This document shows, piece by piece, positions 23,445 through 33,097 of a stretch of DNA of 51,943 bases. Numbering within the stretch: position 1 is the stretch's first letter; each line of letters begins with the position of its first letter. This DNA comes from Oscillatoria sp. SIO1A7 (lineage in GTDB: Bacteria; Cyanobacteriota; Cyanobacteriia; Cyanobacteriales; Laspinemataceae), in NCBI GenBank assembly GCA_010672965.1, contig JAAHFN010000049.1:1-51943 (forward strand), in the 5' to 3' direction. Made by a program: the position numbers and the translations under genes. The notes under the pieces were generated by a model. That model worked only from the letters and a program-made list of their open reading frames with translations. It searched no databases and was not told the origin of the DNA.

Positions 23445-26400
23445 ATGCTTGCACTTCCTGGCTACCAGATTTTTGCCAAAATCTTTGAAAGTGCCAATTC
23501 TTTAGTTTATCGCGGCATCAAAGAATCTAGTCGCCAACCTGTCATAATAAAATTACTTAAGGATGACTATCCGGCACCAGCGGAGCTGGCGAGATATCAG
23601 CAAGAATATGAAATTACCCACGGGCTCAATATAGAGGGTGCGGTCAAAGCTTTGAGTTTAGAAAAGTTTCAAAATACTCTAGCAATCGTATTTGAAGATT
23701 TTCGCGGGGATTCCTTAAAAAACTGGATTAAACAACACAAGCTGACCCTGCGAGAGTTTCTGGCGATCGCCATTGAAATAGCAGAAATTTTAGGCAATAT
23801 TCACGCTGCCGACGTCATCCACAAAGATATTAACCCATATAATATAGTTTTTAATCCAACAACGGGTCAGCTCAGAATCATTGATTTTGGCATAGCCACC
23901 AATTGCTCCCCCAGGCATCGCGCCCTAGACAATCCTCACGTTTTAGAAGGCACTTTAGCCTATATGTCTCCGGAGCAAACCGGACGCATGAACTGCTCCC
24001 TAGATTACCGGAGCGATTTCTACTCCCTAGGGGCGACTTTTTATGAAATTCTGGTTGGGACACCTCCTTTTACGGCTACCGATGCAATGGAATTAGTTCA
24101 CTGTCATATTGCAGGGCAGCCGTTGCCTCCAGATAGAGTCAATCCTATGATTCCCAAGGCCATCTCAAAAATCGTAATTAAGTTGTTGGCGAAAACCGCA
24201 GAAGAGCGATACCAAAGTGCCTGGGGAATCAAAGCCGATTTGGAAGAATGTTTGGTTCAGTTGGAAACCTCGGGACAGATATCGGACTTTCCCCTCGGCA
24301 GTCAAGACATTTCCGACAAGTTTAAAATTTCCGAAAAACTCTATGGAAGGGATGAAGAAATCGAAACTTTGCTGGCAGCCTACCATCGAGTAGCCGCAGC
24401 AGATAGCTCCCGAGAACCCTATGCCCTCAGGGCAGGCAACGCTTACGACTCCGCCTGTCCTGAGCCCTATGCCCTCAGGGCAGGCAACGCCTTCGACCCC
24501 GCTCGGGATAGGCAGAGTCGAGGGGATATGCCTGCCCGGGAGCGAGACGGACGGCCATCTACCTCTGCCTTTACTTCTGCCTCCGCGCCCTTGCCTAGAG
24601 GCGTTTCGTTCGGCCGTTTCGCCCCTACAAAATCCAAGATTGAAACAATGCTGATATCCGGTTACTCGGGCATCGGCAAATCGGCTCTGGTCAAGGAACT
24701 GTACAAGCAGATGACCCAGTATAGAGGTTATTTTATTGCTGGAAGGTTTGAGTTAGCAGAGCGCAATATTCCCTACAGCGCGATCGCTCGTGCTTTTTCC
24801 GATTTGGTGCGACAGCTTTTAACGGAAACTGAAGCGCAACTGGCAAGCTGGCGAGAGAAAATATTAGGGGTTCTAGGGGTCAATACCAAGCTGATAGTTG
24901 ACGTGATTCCAGAGTTGGAACAGATCGTCGGTTCCCCAGCCGCCGGGAGCGAGCTATCCTTCTTGGGCGGAGAACATCGCTTAAAGTTAGTTTTTCAAGA
25001 TTTGATCGGAATTTTTGGGTCTGCCGGACATCCCTTAGTTTTTTTTCTAGATGACTTACAATGGGCAGATGCCGCCTCTATAAAGCTGGTCGAAAAACTG
25101 GCTAGCGACTCCAATAAAAAGCATTTATTTTTAATCGGAGCTTATCGGGGTAAGGATTTGACTGCCGTTAGAGCGTTAAATTTTATGGCCAGGGAAATTG
25201 AGGAGGCTGGAGGCTCGGTCAATCGCCTTTCCCTTCAAGGCTTGAAACTGACCGATATAACGGAACTAATTACCGATAGTTTTAATTGCGATTCTGCTAG
25301 AGCAGAGCCTCTGGCGGAGTTAGTAAAGGACAAGACTAATGGCAATCCTTTATTCATCCAAGAGTTTTTGCGGTCTCTTTATGACGAGAATCTATTATGG
25401 TTCGAGCGCCAAAATAACAATTGGCATTGGAACTTAGAACAAATTAAGGCGGGCGGACTAACTGAGAATGTCGTCAAGCTGATGGCGCACAAGATTCATT
25501 CGCAGCCGGGCTCGGGGCAGGTGTTGAAACTGGCCGCTTGTTTGGGCAATCGGTTTAAACTCGATACCTTGGCGATTGTCTATCAAAAATCTCCCTCGGA
25601 AACGGCCGCTGCACTCCAAGAAGCGATCGCCGCCTGTCTGGTGTTGCCTGCCCGCCCATCCGACTATAGGGCGATTCCGAGTTTGCCCGACGCCCGTAGA
25701 GTAGGGGGGAACGGCCGTTTCGCCCGGACGAATGAAATGCCCCTACAAGGATTGACAAAGGACGATAAGGCGTTTGCGATCGCGGGAGGCCGGGTCGCTA
25801 CTATAGAATACAAGTTTTCCCACGACCGGATTCAGCAAGCTGCTTATGCTCTAATTCCCGACTACAAAAAACCAGTATTTCACCGCCAACTAGGGAGACT
25901 GCTTTTAGCTAGTAGCAGCGCTTCCCAGAGAGAAGAAAGAATTTTTGATATTGTCAAGCAATTCAATTTAGGATTTGAACTGGGCAGTTTTGGTTCTTCG
26001 CAATTGACCCGAGGAAGGCGAGGCAGGCGCAAGGGCAATACGGAAAGATTGCCAACGCAGCAGAAGCTACGAGACGAGCTGGCTGTTTTAAATCTGATGG
26101 CTGGCAAGAAGGCCAAGGCAGCAGCAGCTTACGAGCAAGCTTTCAATTACCTAAATGTTGCGGTAGAAATGCTGGGGGAGAATGGCTGGAGTAGAGAATA
26201 CGAACTGACTCTAGAGGTTATGATTGAAGCCGCAGAATCAGCCTATCTCAGTACGAGGTTTGAACGGATGGAGCAATTGGCGGCAACCATATTGCAAAAT
26301 AAGAATAACCTCTTGGATGCGGTAAGGGTAACGGAGGTAAGGATTCAAGCTTATATCGCCCAGAATAAATTGCTCGAAGCAGTCGATACAGCCCGGGTGT

Positions 26401-29400
26401 TTCTCAGGGGCTTGGGAGTAAATTTTCCCGAGTCGCCGACCCGTTTTGATACTTGCATGGTTTTCCTGGAAACAAGGTTAACTTTGGCCGGAAGGCAAGT
26501 CGAGCGGTTAAGCGACCTGCCAGAAATGACAGACCCGTACAAGAAGGCAGCGATGCGGATTATGAGCCGAGTATTTGCGGCCGTCTCTTTAGCTGCTCCC
26601 AAGCTGTTACCCTTGCTCGTATTTCAGCAAGTCACCTTCTCGGTTCAGTACGGTAATACTGAAGTTTCAGCGATAGCTTATGCTGCTTACGGAGCCCGGT
26701 TTTGCGGCCTAGCTGCGGATATCGATTATGGCGATCGCTTGGGGCAACTAGCGATCGTTTTAGTCCGCACCGGAAATGCCAAGAACGTTGAAGCCCGGAC
26801 TTTGGCGGTGGTTTATGGGGCGATCGCGCCTTGGAAGCAACACCTCAACTCAACCTTAGACCCCTTGCTGGAAGCTTATTCTAGGGGGCTGGAGACTGGA
26901 GAGTTAGAGGCGGCTGCCTTTTGTGCCCATACATACTGCGCCCATGCTTATTTTGTCGGCAAAGAACTGGGACAGTTAGAAAGGGAGATGGCATCCTATA
27001 GCCAAAGTATTGCTTCCCTAAAACAGGCGATCGCTCTTCATCAAAACGAACTATATCGCCAAGCAGTTTTGAATTTGTTAGGCCGCAGCGATGACCCATG
27101 CAGATTAAGCGGGGAAGCCTATGACGAGGAGCAAATGCTACCCTTGCATTCCTCAGCGAACGACCAAAGGACGCTTTATCACTTATATTTACAGAAGCTA
27201 ATTCTTGCGCTTGTGTTCGAGCAATTTAGCCTAGCTCTAGAGAATGCTGCTTTGGCCGCTAAATATTTAGATAAGACGGTGGCAGGTGTCGATTTGGCTC
27301 TGTTCTATTTTTACGAGTCTCTGGCTATCACTGCAGCATACTCTGAGGAATCTTACCCAGAGCAAAAGCGCGGCCTGCGCCGGGTTAGAGAGAACCAAAG
27401 GAGGATGGAGAAATGGTCCAAAGCTGCCCCGCTCAATTTCGAGCATAAATTTTATCTTGTGGAGGCGGAGCTAGAGCGATCGCGCTTGCAGACTGCTAAG
27501 GCAATGGATTGTTACGATCGCGCCATCGGGCTGGCGAAAAAATCTACATATATTAATGAAGAAGCACTGGCCAACGAACTAGCAGCTAAGTTCTATCTGA
27601 GTCTCGGCAAAACCACGATAGCTCGGGCATATATGCTGGAGGCCAGGTATTGTTATTTGAAATGGGGGGCTGCCGCTAAGGTTTCCGACTTAGAAGAGAA
27701 ATATCCCGACTTACTGGCCTCCGCATCTTCGAGAAAGTCCCAAGGCCAGAGCGACAAAATTGTTAGCGAGGGCGAGCCCGGCAGCGGCAGTTCCGGTTCG
27801 GCTCTAGACGTGGTGGCCGCTATCAAGGCAACTAGCGCGATCGCTCTTGAAATCGAGCTTGATAAGTTACTGGCCAAGTTGATGAAGATAACCATCGAGA
27901 ATGCCGGGGCACAATTTGGCTACCTCATTTTGGAATCCAACGGTAAGTTATCTATAGAGGCGGAAGGAGCGGTAGATAGAGCCAGCGTCACGGTCTTGCA
28001 ATCTAAGCCGCTGGGAGATAATCCCGAGCAAGAGACCGATGGTTTTGACGACTCATTCAAAAGCTTATCAAAGGCGATCGTCAATTATGTCGCCCGCACT
28101 AAGGACACTGTGGTATTGAACGATGCGGCAGCGGAGAGTCAGTTTGCAAGCGACCCCTACATAGTCAAACATAAACCGAAATCGATTTTATGCGCTCCTC
28201 TTATGAATCAAGGACGGTTGAGCGGCATTCTGTATTTAGAAAATAATTTGACTATTGGAGCTTTTACCCCCGAGAGGTTGGAGGTCTTACAATTGCTATC
28301 CTCCCAAGCTGCTATTTCTATCGATTTGGCCAAACTATACTCTAAGTTAAGCCAAAGCGAGCATCGTTTGGCTCAATTCCTGGAAGCCGTGCCAGTGGGG
28401 GTCTTCGCTGTGGATAAGCAAGGGAATCCTTACTATGCCAATCAGGCGGCTCAGGAGATTCTAGGTAAAGAAATTCTCTCGGCAACCGGGTCTGAGTCGT
28501 TGGCGGAGGTAACCCGGGCTTATCTGGTGGGAACCAATCGCATTTACCCGAGCGATCGCCAGCCGATAATGCGCGCCTTAAAAGGGGAGAGCGCTACGGC
28601 CGACGATATCGAAATCCGCCAAGGAGATAAGGTTATTCCCATAGAGGCCAGGGGAACGCCGATTTTTGACGAAAAGGGCAATATTGCCTATGCGATCGTT
28701 GCCTTGCAAGACATTACCGAGCGCAAAAAGGCAGAAGCCCAACGGGGGGAGTTTGTCAGAGAACTGTTTGAACTCAACAGCTCTTACGAACGCTTCATCC
28801 CCCGTCAGTTTCTCCAGATCTTGGGCAAAAACAGCATTCTCGACGTTCAACTAGGCGACCAGGTTCAGCAAGAAATGTCGGTATTGTTTTCCGATATTCG
28901 CTCCTTTACCACTCTGTCGGAAAGCATGACCCCAGCAGAGAACTTTAAATTTATCAATTCTTACTTAAGCTGCATGGAGCCGTTGATTCGCGAAAATCAG
29001 GGCTTTATTGACAAGTATATTGGCGATGCAATTATGGCTTTGTTTAGCGGGGAGGCGGATAATTCCGTGCAAGCTGCGATCGCCATGTTGCACCGGCTCA
29101 AAGAATACAATCAAGGACGCCGCCGAGCCGGTTACGCACCGATTGCGATCGGTATTGGCATCAATACCGGCTCTTTGATGCTGGGAACGGTGGGGGGATA
29201 CAACCGTATGGACGGTACGGTTATCAGCGATGCGGTGAATTTGGCCTCTCGCCTGGAAAGCTTAACCAAAAAATATGGGGTTAATCTTTTAATTTCGCAC
29301 CAGACTTTTGCCAAGTTGGGTAACGCTAATCAGTATAATATCCGCCTAATCGATCGGGTTACTGTCAAGGGCAAGTCCAAACCCGTAGCAGTTTTTGAAG

Positions 29401-29594
29401 TGTTTGATGGCGACGAAGCCGAAATCCTCGAAGGCAAGTTAGAAACCCAAACCATCTTTGAGGAAGCCTTATTTCTTTATTACGTTCACAATTTCAAGGA
29501 AGCGACACAACGCTTTCAAGATTGTCTGACCGTTAACCCGAGGGACAAGGTAGCCCAGATCTATCTGGAACGCTGCCAGCAACATTTGATCTGA
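23445..29594 (+). CDS. Giant Ser/Thr kinase - AAA-type ATPase - GAF - PAS - nucleotide cyclase
   Basis: A 2049-residue cytoplasmic signalling protein. Order: protein kinase 1-270 (VIIK Lys36, HKDINPYN Asp128, DFG Asp147, SPEQ about 175); large ATPase of the MalT/AAA_16 kind from about 380 (Walker A GYSGIGKS 406-413, Walker B FFLDDLQWAD Asp536/537); helical TPR-like region about 860-1430; GAF about 1455-1630; PAS about 1640-1765 ending DITERKKAEAQ; class III cyclase about 1805-1990 (metal aspartates Asp1817 in FSDIRSF and Asp1861 in IGDAIMAL); C-terminal TPR-like tail. The kinase-ATPase-GAF order is that of cyanobacterial HstK-like proteins, which end in histidine kinase; here the output is a cyclase. 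The active-site residues look intact. Repeat-derived segments at about 323-399 and 735-776. ATG 23445 starts the kinase homology. Confidence 0.9.
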   Translation: MLALPGYQIFAKIFESANSLVYRGIKESSRQPVIIKLLKDDYPAPAELARYQQEYEITHGLNIEGAVKALSLEKFQNTLAIVFEDFRGDSLKNWIKQHKLTLREFLAIAIEIAEILGNIHAADVIHKDINPYNIVFNPTTGQLRIIDFGIATNCSPRHRALDNPHVLEGTLAYMSPEQTGRMNCSLDYRSDFYSLGATFYEILVGTPPFTATDAMELVHCHIAGQPLPPDRVNPMIPKAISKIVIKLLAKTAEERYQSAWGIKADLEECLVQLETSGQISDFPLGSQDISDKFKISEKLYGRDEEIETLLAAYHRVAAADSSREPYALRAGNAYDSACPEPYALRAGNAFDPARDRQSRGDMPARERDGRPSTSAFTSASAPLPRGVSFGRFAPTKSKIETMLISGYSGIGKSALVKELYKQMTQYRGYFIAGRFELAERNIPYSAIARAFSDLVRQLLTETEAQLASWREKILGVLGVNTKLIVDVIPELEQIVGSPAAGSELSFLGGEHRLKLVFQDLIGIFGSAGHPLVFFLDDLQWADAASIKLVEKLASDSNKKHLFLIGAYRGKDLTAVRALNFMAREIEEAGGSVNRLSLQGLKLTDITELITDSFNCDSARAEPLAELVKDKTNGNPLFIQEFLRSLYDENLLWFERQNNNWHWNLEQIKAGGLTENVVKLMAHKIHSQPGSGQVLKLAACLGNRFKLDTLAIVYQKSPSETAAALQEAIAACLVLPARPSDYRAIPSLPDARRVGGNGRFARTNEMPLQGLTKDDKAFAIAGGRVATIEYKFSHDRIQQAAYALIPDYKKPVFHRQLGRLLLASSSASQREERIFDIVKQFNLGFELGSFGSSQLTRGRRGRRKGNTERLPTQQKLRDELAVLNLMAGKKAKAAAAYEQAFNYLNVAVEMLGENGWSREYELTLEVMIEAAESAYLSTRFERMEQLAATILQNKNNLLDAVRVTEVRIQAYIAQNKLLEAVDTARVFLRGLGVNFPESPTRFDTCMVFLETRLTLAGRQVERLSDLPEMTDPYKKAAMRIMSRVFAAVSLAAPKLLPLLVFQQVTFSVQYGNTEVSAIAYAAYGARFCGLAADIDYGDRLGQLAIVLVRTGNAKNVEARTLAVVYGAIAPWKQHLNSTLDPLLEAYSRGLETGELEAAAFCAHTYCAHAYFVGKELGQLEREMASYSQSIASLKQAIALHQNELYRQAVLNLLGRSDDPCRLSGEAYDEEQMLPLHSSANDQRTLYHLYLQKLILALVFEQFSLALENAALAAKYLDKTVAGVDLALFYFYESLAITAAYSEESYPEQKRGLRRVRENQRRMEKWSKAAPLNFEHKFYLVEAELERSRLQTAKAMDCYDRAIGLAKKSTYINEEALANELAAKFYLSLGKTTIARAYMLEARYCYLKWGAAAKVSDLEEKYPDLLASASSRKSQGQSDKIVSEGEPGSGSSGSALDVVAAIKATSAIALEIELDKLLAKLMKITIENAGAQFGYLILESNGKLSIEAEGAVDRASVTVLQSKPLGDNPEQETDGFDDSFKSLSKAIVNYVARTKDTVVLNDAAAESQFASDPYIVKHKPKSILCAPLMNQGRLSGILYLENNLTIGAFTPERLEVLQLLSSQAAISIDLAKLYSKLSQSEHRLAQFLEAVPVGVFAVDKQGNPYYANQAAQEILGKEILSATGSESLAEVTRAYLVGTNRIYPSDRQPIMRALKGESATADDIEIRQGDKVIPIEARGTPIFDEKGNIAYAIVALQDITERKKAEAQRGEFVRELFELNSSYERFIPRQFLQILGKNSILDVQLGDQVQQEMSVLFSDIRSFTTLSESMTPAENFKFINSYLSCMEPLIRENQGFIDKYIGDAIMALFSGEADNSVQAAIAMLHRLKEYNQGRRRAGYAPIAIGIGINTGSLMLGTVGGYNRMDGTVISDAVNLASRLESLTKKYGVNLLISHQTFAKLGNANQYNIRLIDRVTVKGKSKPVAVFEVFDGDEAEILEGKLETQTIFEEALFLYYVHNFKEATQRFQDCLTVNPRDKVAQIYLERCQQHLI

Positions 29595-29613
29595 ATTTTC
29601 AGGTAATTGGGAT

Positions 29614-29828
29614 GGATGGAATTGGACAAGGGGACATGGGGACAAGGGGACAAGGGGATATGGGGACTGGGAGACATGGGGACATGGGGACCGGGAGACA
29701 TGGAGACATGGGGACCAGGATAAGAGGGGAAATGGGACATGGGAAGCGGAGGACCGGGAGACCGGGGGACATGGGGACATGGGGACATGGAGACCGGGAG
29801 ACCGGGAGACAAGGAGACCGGGGGACAT
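29614..29828. repeat. GGGGACATGG/GGGAGACC minisatellite, left part
   Basis: More than twenty imperfect copies of GGGGACATG and CCGGGAGACA directly downstream of the giant gene. The tract resumes at 30018 (CATGGGGACATGGGGACATGG) after an inserted miniature element, so it was originally one continuous array. Confidence 0.75.
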
Positions 29829-30017
29829 CTTTCAAGGGTATGTTTTTTATAATTCCCCTTTTTGGAGTTGCCGGTGGGTAGCAGAGTTTTTTGGGACCCG
29901 CGCATTCCAATACAATAATTTTTCTTTAATAGCACAAGCTGTCTTGGGAATGCTGTCGCCCCTACGCCTTATTTCGAGTGCGATCGACATCAAATCTAAA
30001 AAACATACCCTTGAAAG
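29829..30017. mobile_element. Miniature element with perfect 21-bp ends inserted in the minisatellite
   Basis: A 189-bp element. The left end 29829-29849 (CTTTCAAGGGTATGTTTTTT plus A) is the exact complement of the right end 29997-30017. CAT flanks both sides (29826-29828 and 30018-30020), consistent with a 3-bp target duplication, although CAT is also part of the array unit. The interior (TTTGGAGTTGCCGGTGGGTA, GCTGTCGCCCCTACGCC) has no ORF. No second copy is seen in the window. Confidence 0.7.
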
Positions 30018-30352
30018 CATGGGGACATGGGGACATGGAGACCGGGAAAAGAGACTGTGGGACTGGGAGGACCATCGAGGGACGCTGAAAATTCTCCCCA
30101 CTCCCATCTCTCCCATCTCTCCCCTTGTGCCCGAGTCCCCGCTCCCCCGCTCCCCAGGTACTATTTTGCCGTGACATAAGTCACCGACAGGGTTGACTTC
30201 AATTATGGAAAGAAGAATTGCTGCATCACCCCTAGAACTGATTTAAGCCACTATTTATTTAGATCGAATTCACAATTTACGATGATTGGTATCACTTAAT
30301 TTATCTTGCAAAGACCGTATTATTAAAACAGTCATCCCCATACAAAAAACCC

Positions 30353-30508
30353 ATGCAACCCTCTGAGAAAAAAATTCGCTATCAAATCAACTATAATAGC
30401 AATAGCAAGTCGCCAATTAACTATAGCGATGTCATTGCAAAGTATAAAAAGGTAATTAATAAGGTTCTAGTAGCGACAGAGAGCGATCGCAAATACACTT
30501 CATTTTAA
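30353..30508 (+). CDS. Possible small ORF
   Basis: 51 codons, ATG to TAA: begins MQPSEKKIRYQINYNSNSK, ends ATESDRKYTSF. The composition is basic and Asn/Ser-rich, with no hydrophobic segment. There is no good ribosome site. It is supported only by the open frame and by a strong terminator downstream at 30659, so the transcript may instead be non-coding. Confidence 0.2.
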   Translation: MQPSEKKIRYQINYNSNSKSPINYSDVIAKYKKVINKVLVATESDRKYTSF

Positions 30509-30610
30509 ACGCTGGCATGGTAGAGTTATTTAGCAGTGAATTGCTGGTTAAGAACTCTTCATAATAGCCAGCAATTTCACCAAGCTTTCAACAGATATAA
30601 ATAGGCAAGT

Positions 30611-30650
30611 GGCAATTTCCCCAATCCTCAGGCAATTTCCCCAATCCTCA
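30611..30650. repeat. Perfect tandem 20-mer, two copies
   Basis: GGCAATTTCCCCAATCCTCA is present twice head to tail, 8 bp before the terminator hairpin at 30659. It would lie in the 3' part of any transcript that ends there. Confidence 0.8.
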
Positions 30651-30658
30651 TGTTCTGT

Positions 30659-30684
30659 ACTCGGCAGAGTTGCCGAGTTTTTTT
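30659..30684 (+). terminator. Rho-independent terminator
   Basis: A perfect 8-bp stem, ACTCGGCA-GAGT-TGCCGAGT, followed by six further T. It is a textbook intrinsic terminator on the plus strand. The nearest plus-strand annotated gene ends more than 1 kb upstream (29594), with a minisatellite in between, so it probably ends a separate short transcript starting within 30180-30600. Confidence 0.75.
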
Positions 30685-30709
30685 GTAAATATAAAAATTT
30701 AGCTAATAA

Positions 30710-30845
30710 TATCAGATCCGTTTAATCGCCCTAAAAAAGTCAAGTCTTGCGTAGGACGGGCGTCCCGCCTGTCCGCCCTACCAGCGGGACGCCCGTCCTA
30801 CGGCAGGTTACAAATCTTTTTGTGGGTGTTTTACCGGATTTGATA
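30710..30845. mobile_element. Family C miniature element with TAA target duplication
   Basis: A 136-bp element with ends TATCAGATCCGTTTAA and TTACCGGATTTGATA, flanked by TAA on both sides (30707-30709 and 30846-30848). The interior is a long palindrome: GTAGGACGGGCGTCCCGC with GCGGGACGCCCGTCCTAC. It lacks coding capacity. Confidence 0.65.
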
Positions 30846-31151
30846 TAATACAGTAAAAGCCAGTATATAGCGGAAATAGCGGAAGCAGTCAGCAGGAGAG
30901 CAGTCAGCTTATGCACGCAGGGTAGGCGTAGCTCTTCTGCACGAGTATTGCTATTACTAGCTTTGGCAATTTTTAATTGTCCTAAACTCTTCGGCGTATT
31001 GCTTAAGCATACCTTGGAATGCTTGCAGTGAAAGGATCTGCATCTCGCACTATGTGACACTTCAAAAAGTGTAATGTCTAGAGTCTCGCCAAATCAAGAC
31101 TCTCGCAACAATAGAGTCAAACCTAAAAAAAATTCAGGCTCAAAGAAGACG

Positions 31152-31466
31152 ATGATGGATGCTAGAGAACTTATCCTGCGTTATGCAGATGGAGAAAGAG
31201 AATTAAGTAAAGGTGCCGATCTCGAATGTGCGAACCTGGCCGGCGTTAACCTTAGTGGTGCCGATCTGAGCGGCGCGTGGCTGTTTGCCGCGAATCTGGC
31301 CGGTGCCAATCTGAGTCGCGTTAACTTGAGGGGGGCTAACTTGGGCCTTGCTGACCTTAGAGGTGCCGACCTCAGTTATGCCAATCTAGAGGGTGCGGAT
31401 CTGGAAACGGCCAATTTAGAAGGTGCTTCTTTGTGCGGTTGTCTATTGCCCTCGCGCCGGAAATAA
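31152..31466 (+). CDS. Pentapeptide-repeat protein
   Basis: A 104-residue protein. The short N-terminal segment [20 protein letters not shown] is the common start of cyanobacterial pentapeptide proteins. It is followed by about 12 A(D/N)Lxx repeats ([20 protein letters not shown] and onward to ANLEGASL). These fold into a right-handed quadrilateral beta helix; there is no signal peptide, so it should be cytoplasmic. Function unknown. ATG 31152 is preferred on family pattern; the frame is open from ATG 31074, which would add 26 basic residues. It stands alone. Confidence 0.82.
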   Translation: MMDARELILRYADGERELSKGADLECANLAGVNLSGADLSGAWLFAANLAGANLSRVNLRGANLGLADLRGADLSYANLEGADLETANLEGASLCGCLLPSRRK

Positions 31467-31818
31467 TAAGACTCTATCATTGCCTTCGGGTCGGAGTGCA
31501 AGAGTATCTGAGGATCGGGGGAGTGCAAAAGCATAAATGATGGCATAAATTATGGCATAGCATATAACTATAGTTACTATCCCGATCGTAAAATTGTGAC
31601 CGGGATCTCACGCCAAACTGGAGCCCGATCGCGCAGACAATTGAACCCGCGCACTGTTGCACTCCTATTGCGATCGCAATTTATTTCGACTTCGATCGCG
31701 GCACAACCAAAGTAAATACTCGACTATTGATAATATAAGTCGCTCGTTAAAAATCTTGCGCCGAGCTAAAGCAGAAGCGAAAAATTAAGCAAAATCTTAG
31801 GGAATAGGAGCAATTAGG

Positions 31819-31965
31819 ATGCATTTTCTACTAATTATCCCCGCTACAATTACCTGCGTATTTATGGCTCTGCCGGCTAACCCAGATGCCAAAAAAAAGA
31901 GTCCTGGCCTGCAATATAGCGATCGCTTGACTCCCGCTGCCAACCATATAGTTACAACTCGATAG
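31819..31965 (+). CDS. Small protein with N-terminal hydrophobic signal
   Basis: 48 codons. MHFLLIIPATITCVFMALPA forms a hydrophobic N-terminus that resembles a signal peptide or a short membrane anchor; the remainder is hydrophilic (NPDAKKKSPGLQYSDR and onward). AGGAG lies 9 nt before the ATG, which is good support for translation. It sits inside an otherwise gene-free kilobase (31467-32479) between the pentapeptide gene and panD. Function unknown. Confidence 0.45.
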   Translation: MHFLLIIPATITCVFMALPANPDAKKKSPGLQYSDRLTPAANHIVTTR

Positions 31966-32479
31966 CTAGATATCTGTTTAATACGTTTTTTGTTTTACTC
32001 CGAACGGACACCAATTATTTTCGTCGATTAAAATTATATATTATTCTTTTTCAATAGAGCATAGAAAAAGCCCGAGCTTCCCGAGAGCATTGTAGCTAGC
32101 GGGGAGCATCTTAATTTGGCGATCTAATATGCTGTCTTGTCCCTAAAGTTATATTGGTTCCTAATATCGGGAGTCTGCGTAAAGCTGGCGATCGTCAAAT
32201 ATGGACTATTTGCTGCGCGTGCTAAGTATGTTACGAACGGAAACTAGCGAACAGCATAAAAACTCATAATGAGGGACCCAAGACAATGAGTAAAGAATTC
32301 TCGATTCCTTACTCGCCGTATTGCAACCATAGAGCCAGGATAGCTAAAAATTCTTGCAAAATCCAGAAAACATCCTAATATAAAAATTGGACTATAGGCA
32401 AAAAACAAAGTTTATTTATTCTAATAAAAAAATATTTAAATATTAAAATTGTCTTTAATTAATCGGAGTAAAACGGCTA

Positions 32480-32821
32480 ATGCGAATTATGTTAAAGTCT
32501 AAAATACACAGGGCTACAGTAACAGAGGCTAACCTCAATTATGTCGGGAGTATTACGGTAGATCGAGACCTGATGGAGAAGGCAGATTTGCTACCAGGAG
32601 AAAAAGTCTTAGTGGTAGATAACACTAATGGCAATCGTCTGGAAACCTACGTTCTAGAGGGAGAGGCAGGTTCTGGTACGATTTGCATGAATGGTGGCTC
32701 TGCCCGTTTAGTGAGTCCAGGGGACATCATTACATTGTTAGCGTTTGAAGTAACAGCAGAAATCAAACCACCGAAAAAAATACTTGTTGATGCAAAAAAT
32801 AAGTTTGCTCAGTATATATAA
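32480..32821 (+). CDS. panD: Aspartate 1-decarboxylase proenzyme
   Basis: A 113-residue pyruvoyl-dependent enzyme that makes beta-alanine from aspartate for pantothenate and CoA synthesis in the cytoplasm. The self-cleavage site is Gly23-Ser24 in NYVGSITVD; Ser24 becomes the pyruvoyl group (Ser25 in E. coli). Other family marks: [18 protein letters not shown] at the start, [19 protein letters not shown], and [14 protein letters not shown]. Length is near the usual 110-130. ATG 32480 is supported by GGAG 12 nt upstream; an internal ATG at 32489 is further away. panC, the next enzyme, is 1.5 kb downstream on the other strand. Confidence 0.96.
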   Translation: MRIMLKSKIHRATVTEANLNYVGSITVDRDLMEKADLLPGEKVLVVDNTNGNRLETYVLEGEAGSGTICMNGGSARLVSPGDIITLLAFEVTAEIKPPKKILVDAKNKFAQYI

Positions 32822-33013
32822 GCATCAATGAGACTTGGACGACTAGCTAGTTAGAGTAAGTCCAACGCTTACATTCTTCTATTACAACTAAGCGTTTGGC
32901 AACGATACGGCCGTTGGAATGGATGTATGTATTTTCGGTGTAGGGCAGCCGGATTTTCCTACACCAACTCGTATTACCGCGCTCTGCTAAGAAAGCGCTT
33001 TTTTGAATTTACA

Positions 33014-33061
33014 ACAATAAAGCTCCCTCTATGCATACAAATCATAAGGAAGCTTTATTGT
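33014..33061. terminator. Bidirectional hairpin between convergent genes
   Basis: ACAATAAAGCT (33014-33024) is perfectly complementary to AGCTTTATTGT (33051-33061), extended inward by CCT/AGG. It lies between the convergent panD and deacetylase genes, with a T-rich tract just beyond (CTTTTATTATAG). Probably shared terminator; the 20-nt loop makes it weaker than usual. Confidence 0.45.
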
Positions 33062-33097
33062 CTGGAATGAGACTTTTATTATAGTTCTATTTTTTGG

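Noticed and set aside
29599-30177. Long open frames on both strands around the minisatellite
   Set aside because: They translate the tandem repeat (Met-Ser-Pro-Cys-Pro and Gly-Asp-Met-Gly-Thr periodicity) and are products of the 9/10-bp unit, not genes.
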